Positions 5,735 to 6,289 of a DNA stretch of 6,289 nucleotides are shown here, one piece after another. This DNA is from Atribacteria bacterium SCGC AAA255-N14 (GTDB lineage: Bacteria > Atribacterota > JS1 > SB-45 > 34-128). Made by a program: the position numbers and the translations under genes. Below the pieces are notes generated by a model, which made no database searches, was not told where the DNA came from, and was given only the letters and a program-made list of their open reading frames with translations. The stretch is taken from contig ASPC01000019.1 in assembly GCA_000405345.1 (NCBI GenBank), positions 1 to 6,289 on the forward strand. The letters are read 5' to 3'. The stretch's first letter is position 1. The number at the start of each line of letters is the position of its first letter.

Positions 5735-6289
5735 TTACCGATTTTCCCCCATCATAAATCTTCTCTTACCTTGCCAGGGTCTTATTTCCATTGCCGCAAA
5801 ATTATTATCGTTTATTACTTTGCCAATAAGTTTTATTTTTAAACCGGTTGCAGGGGTAATTTTTCCTTTCCAGACAACATTACTGGCTATAATTTCCCAG
5901 CGGCTATTGTTTAAATCCATAAGCATAAAACTATTTTCAGGAAGTCCTATCTCTATGATGGTCCCCGCTAAAAGCCCTCTTTTAGGCTGCATCCATTGCT
6001 CTTCACAGGAATAAACTAATTTGTTGTAATAGGGAATTTTTTCCGAAAAAACATTTTCTAATCTTTCACTAAAGCCGTTAAAATAAAGGCCGGTTCCCAA
6101 AGTAACACTAATTATCAAGCTGATTAAGAGGATTGATATAAACTTAAATCGATAACCTCTTTTGGTATGAATAAAATTATAATAAGCCACTCCAGTAAAT
6201 AGGATTAGAAATATTAGCCAGAGGTAAGGCAAGCTTACAAAAACAGTTTTTAAAAAGCTTTCCCCTATATAATGATAGATATCCCAATC
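5735..6289 (-). CDS. Two-helix membrane protein with beta-rich C-terminal domain, 5' end beyond window
   Basis: The frame stays open to the window edge: upstream of a TTG at 6230-6232 it reads DWDIYHYIGESFLKTVFVS, which is protein-like, so the TTG is not the true start and 184 residues are visible. Counting from the edge, hydrophobic helices lie at about 20-40 (LPYLWLIFLILFTG) and 52-70 (ISILLISLIISVTLG), separated by a basic loop with HTKRGYRFKF that should be cytoplasmic. A linker then leads to a tail of about 75 residues with alternating hydrophobic strands (GTIIEIG, SFMLMDL, WEIIAS, LKIKLIGKV, AAMEIRPWQG), suggesting an OB-like beta barrel outside the cytoplasm. One Cys lies in the linker. 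No family is recognised and no catalytic motif is seen. It is transcribed toward the pyk remnant, convergent with the Fe-S operon and so probably unrelated to it. Codon use is AT-rich like its neighbours. Confidence 0.8.
   Translation of the reverse strand, partial: DWDIYHYIGESFLKTVFVSLPYLWLIFLILFTGVAYYNFIHTKRGYRFKFISILLISLIISVTLGTGLYFNGFSERLENVFSEKIPYYNKLVYSCEEQWMQPKRGLLAGTIIEIGLPENSFMLMDLNNSRWEIIASNVVWKGKITPATGLKIKLIGKVINDNNFAAMEIRPWQGKRRFMMGENR

Noticed and set aside
6230..6232. TTG as the start of the minus-strand membrane protein
   Set aside because: The frame continues without a stop to the window edge with plausible protein sequence and no ribosome binding site precedes the TTG.

Overview
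This is a low-GC bacterial window. The intergenic DNA is very AT-rich, while parts of the first gene are near 55-60% GC. It has strong AGGAGG-type ribosome binding sites and a membrane Fe-S protein typical of anaerobic or microaerobic respiration. A low-GC anaerobe (Clostridia-like or an Atribacterota-like candidate phylum) is my inference; nothing here fixes the phylum.

Layout. Bases 1-2466 (+) hold most of a cytosolic multi-sensor histidine kinase (PAS-PAS-PAS-GAF-HisKA-HATPase), cut at its 5' end by the window edge. Bases 2467-2966 are non-coding, mostly AT-rich, with one small inverted repeat and an unexplained GC-rich island at about 2830-2930. Bases 3058-3624 (+) encode a small exported protein with a DxDxDG calcium-type loop, a CxxxC pair and a C-terminal helical domain. 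It is preceded by a perfect TATAAT and a leader that can pair with its own Shine-Dalgarno. Bases 3767-4669 (+) encode a NapH-type four-helix membrane protein with two ferredoxin-like 4Fe-4S motifs. Its start codon is preceded by a strong 15-bp hairpin. Bases 4666-5391 (+) overlap it by 4 bases and encode a membrane-anchored protein carrying two copies of what looks like the same helical domain as the small exported protein. Bases 5439-5652 (+) are a decayed 5' remnant of pyruvate kinase (pyk). Bases 5735-6289 (-) encode the C-terminal part of a two-helix membrane protein with a beta-rich tail. It converges on the pyk remnant and is cut by the window edge.

How they may work together. The middle three genes (3058-5391) form the coherent unit: a membrane Fe-S electron-transfer protein flanked by two extracytoplasmic proteins sharing a domain. 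I infer a small membrane redox module of unknown substrate. The histidine kinase has no response regulator in view and is separated by 500 bases of non-coding DNA, so a regulatory link is unproven.
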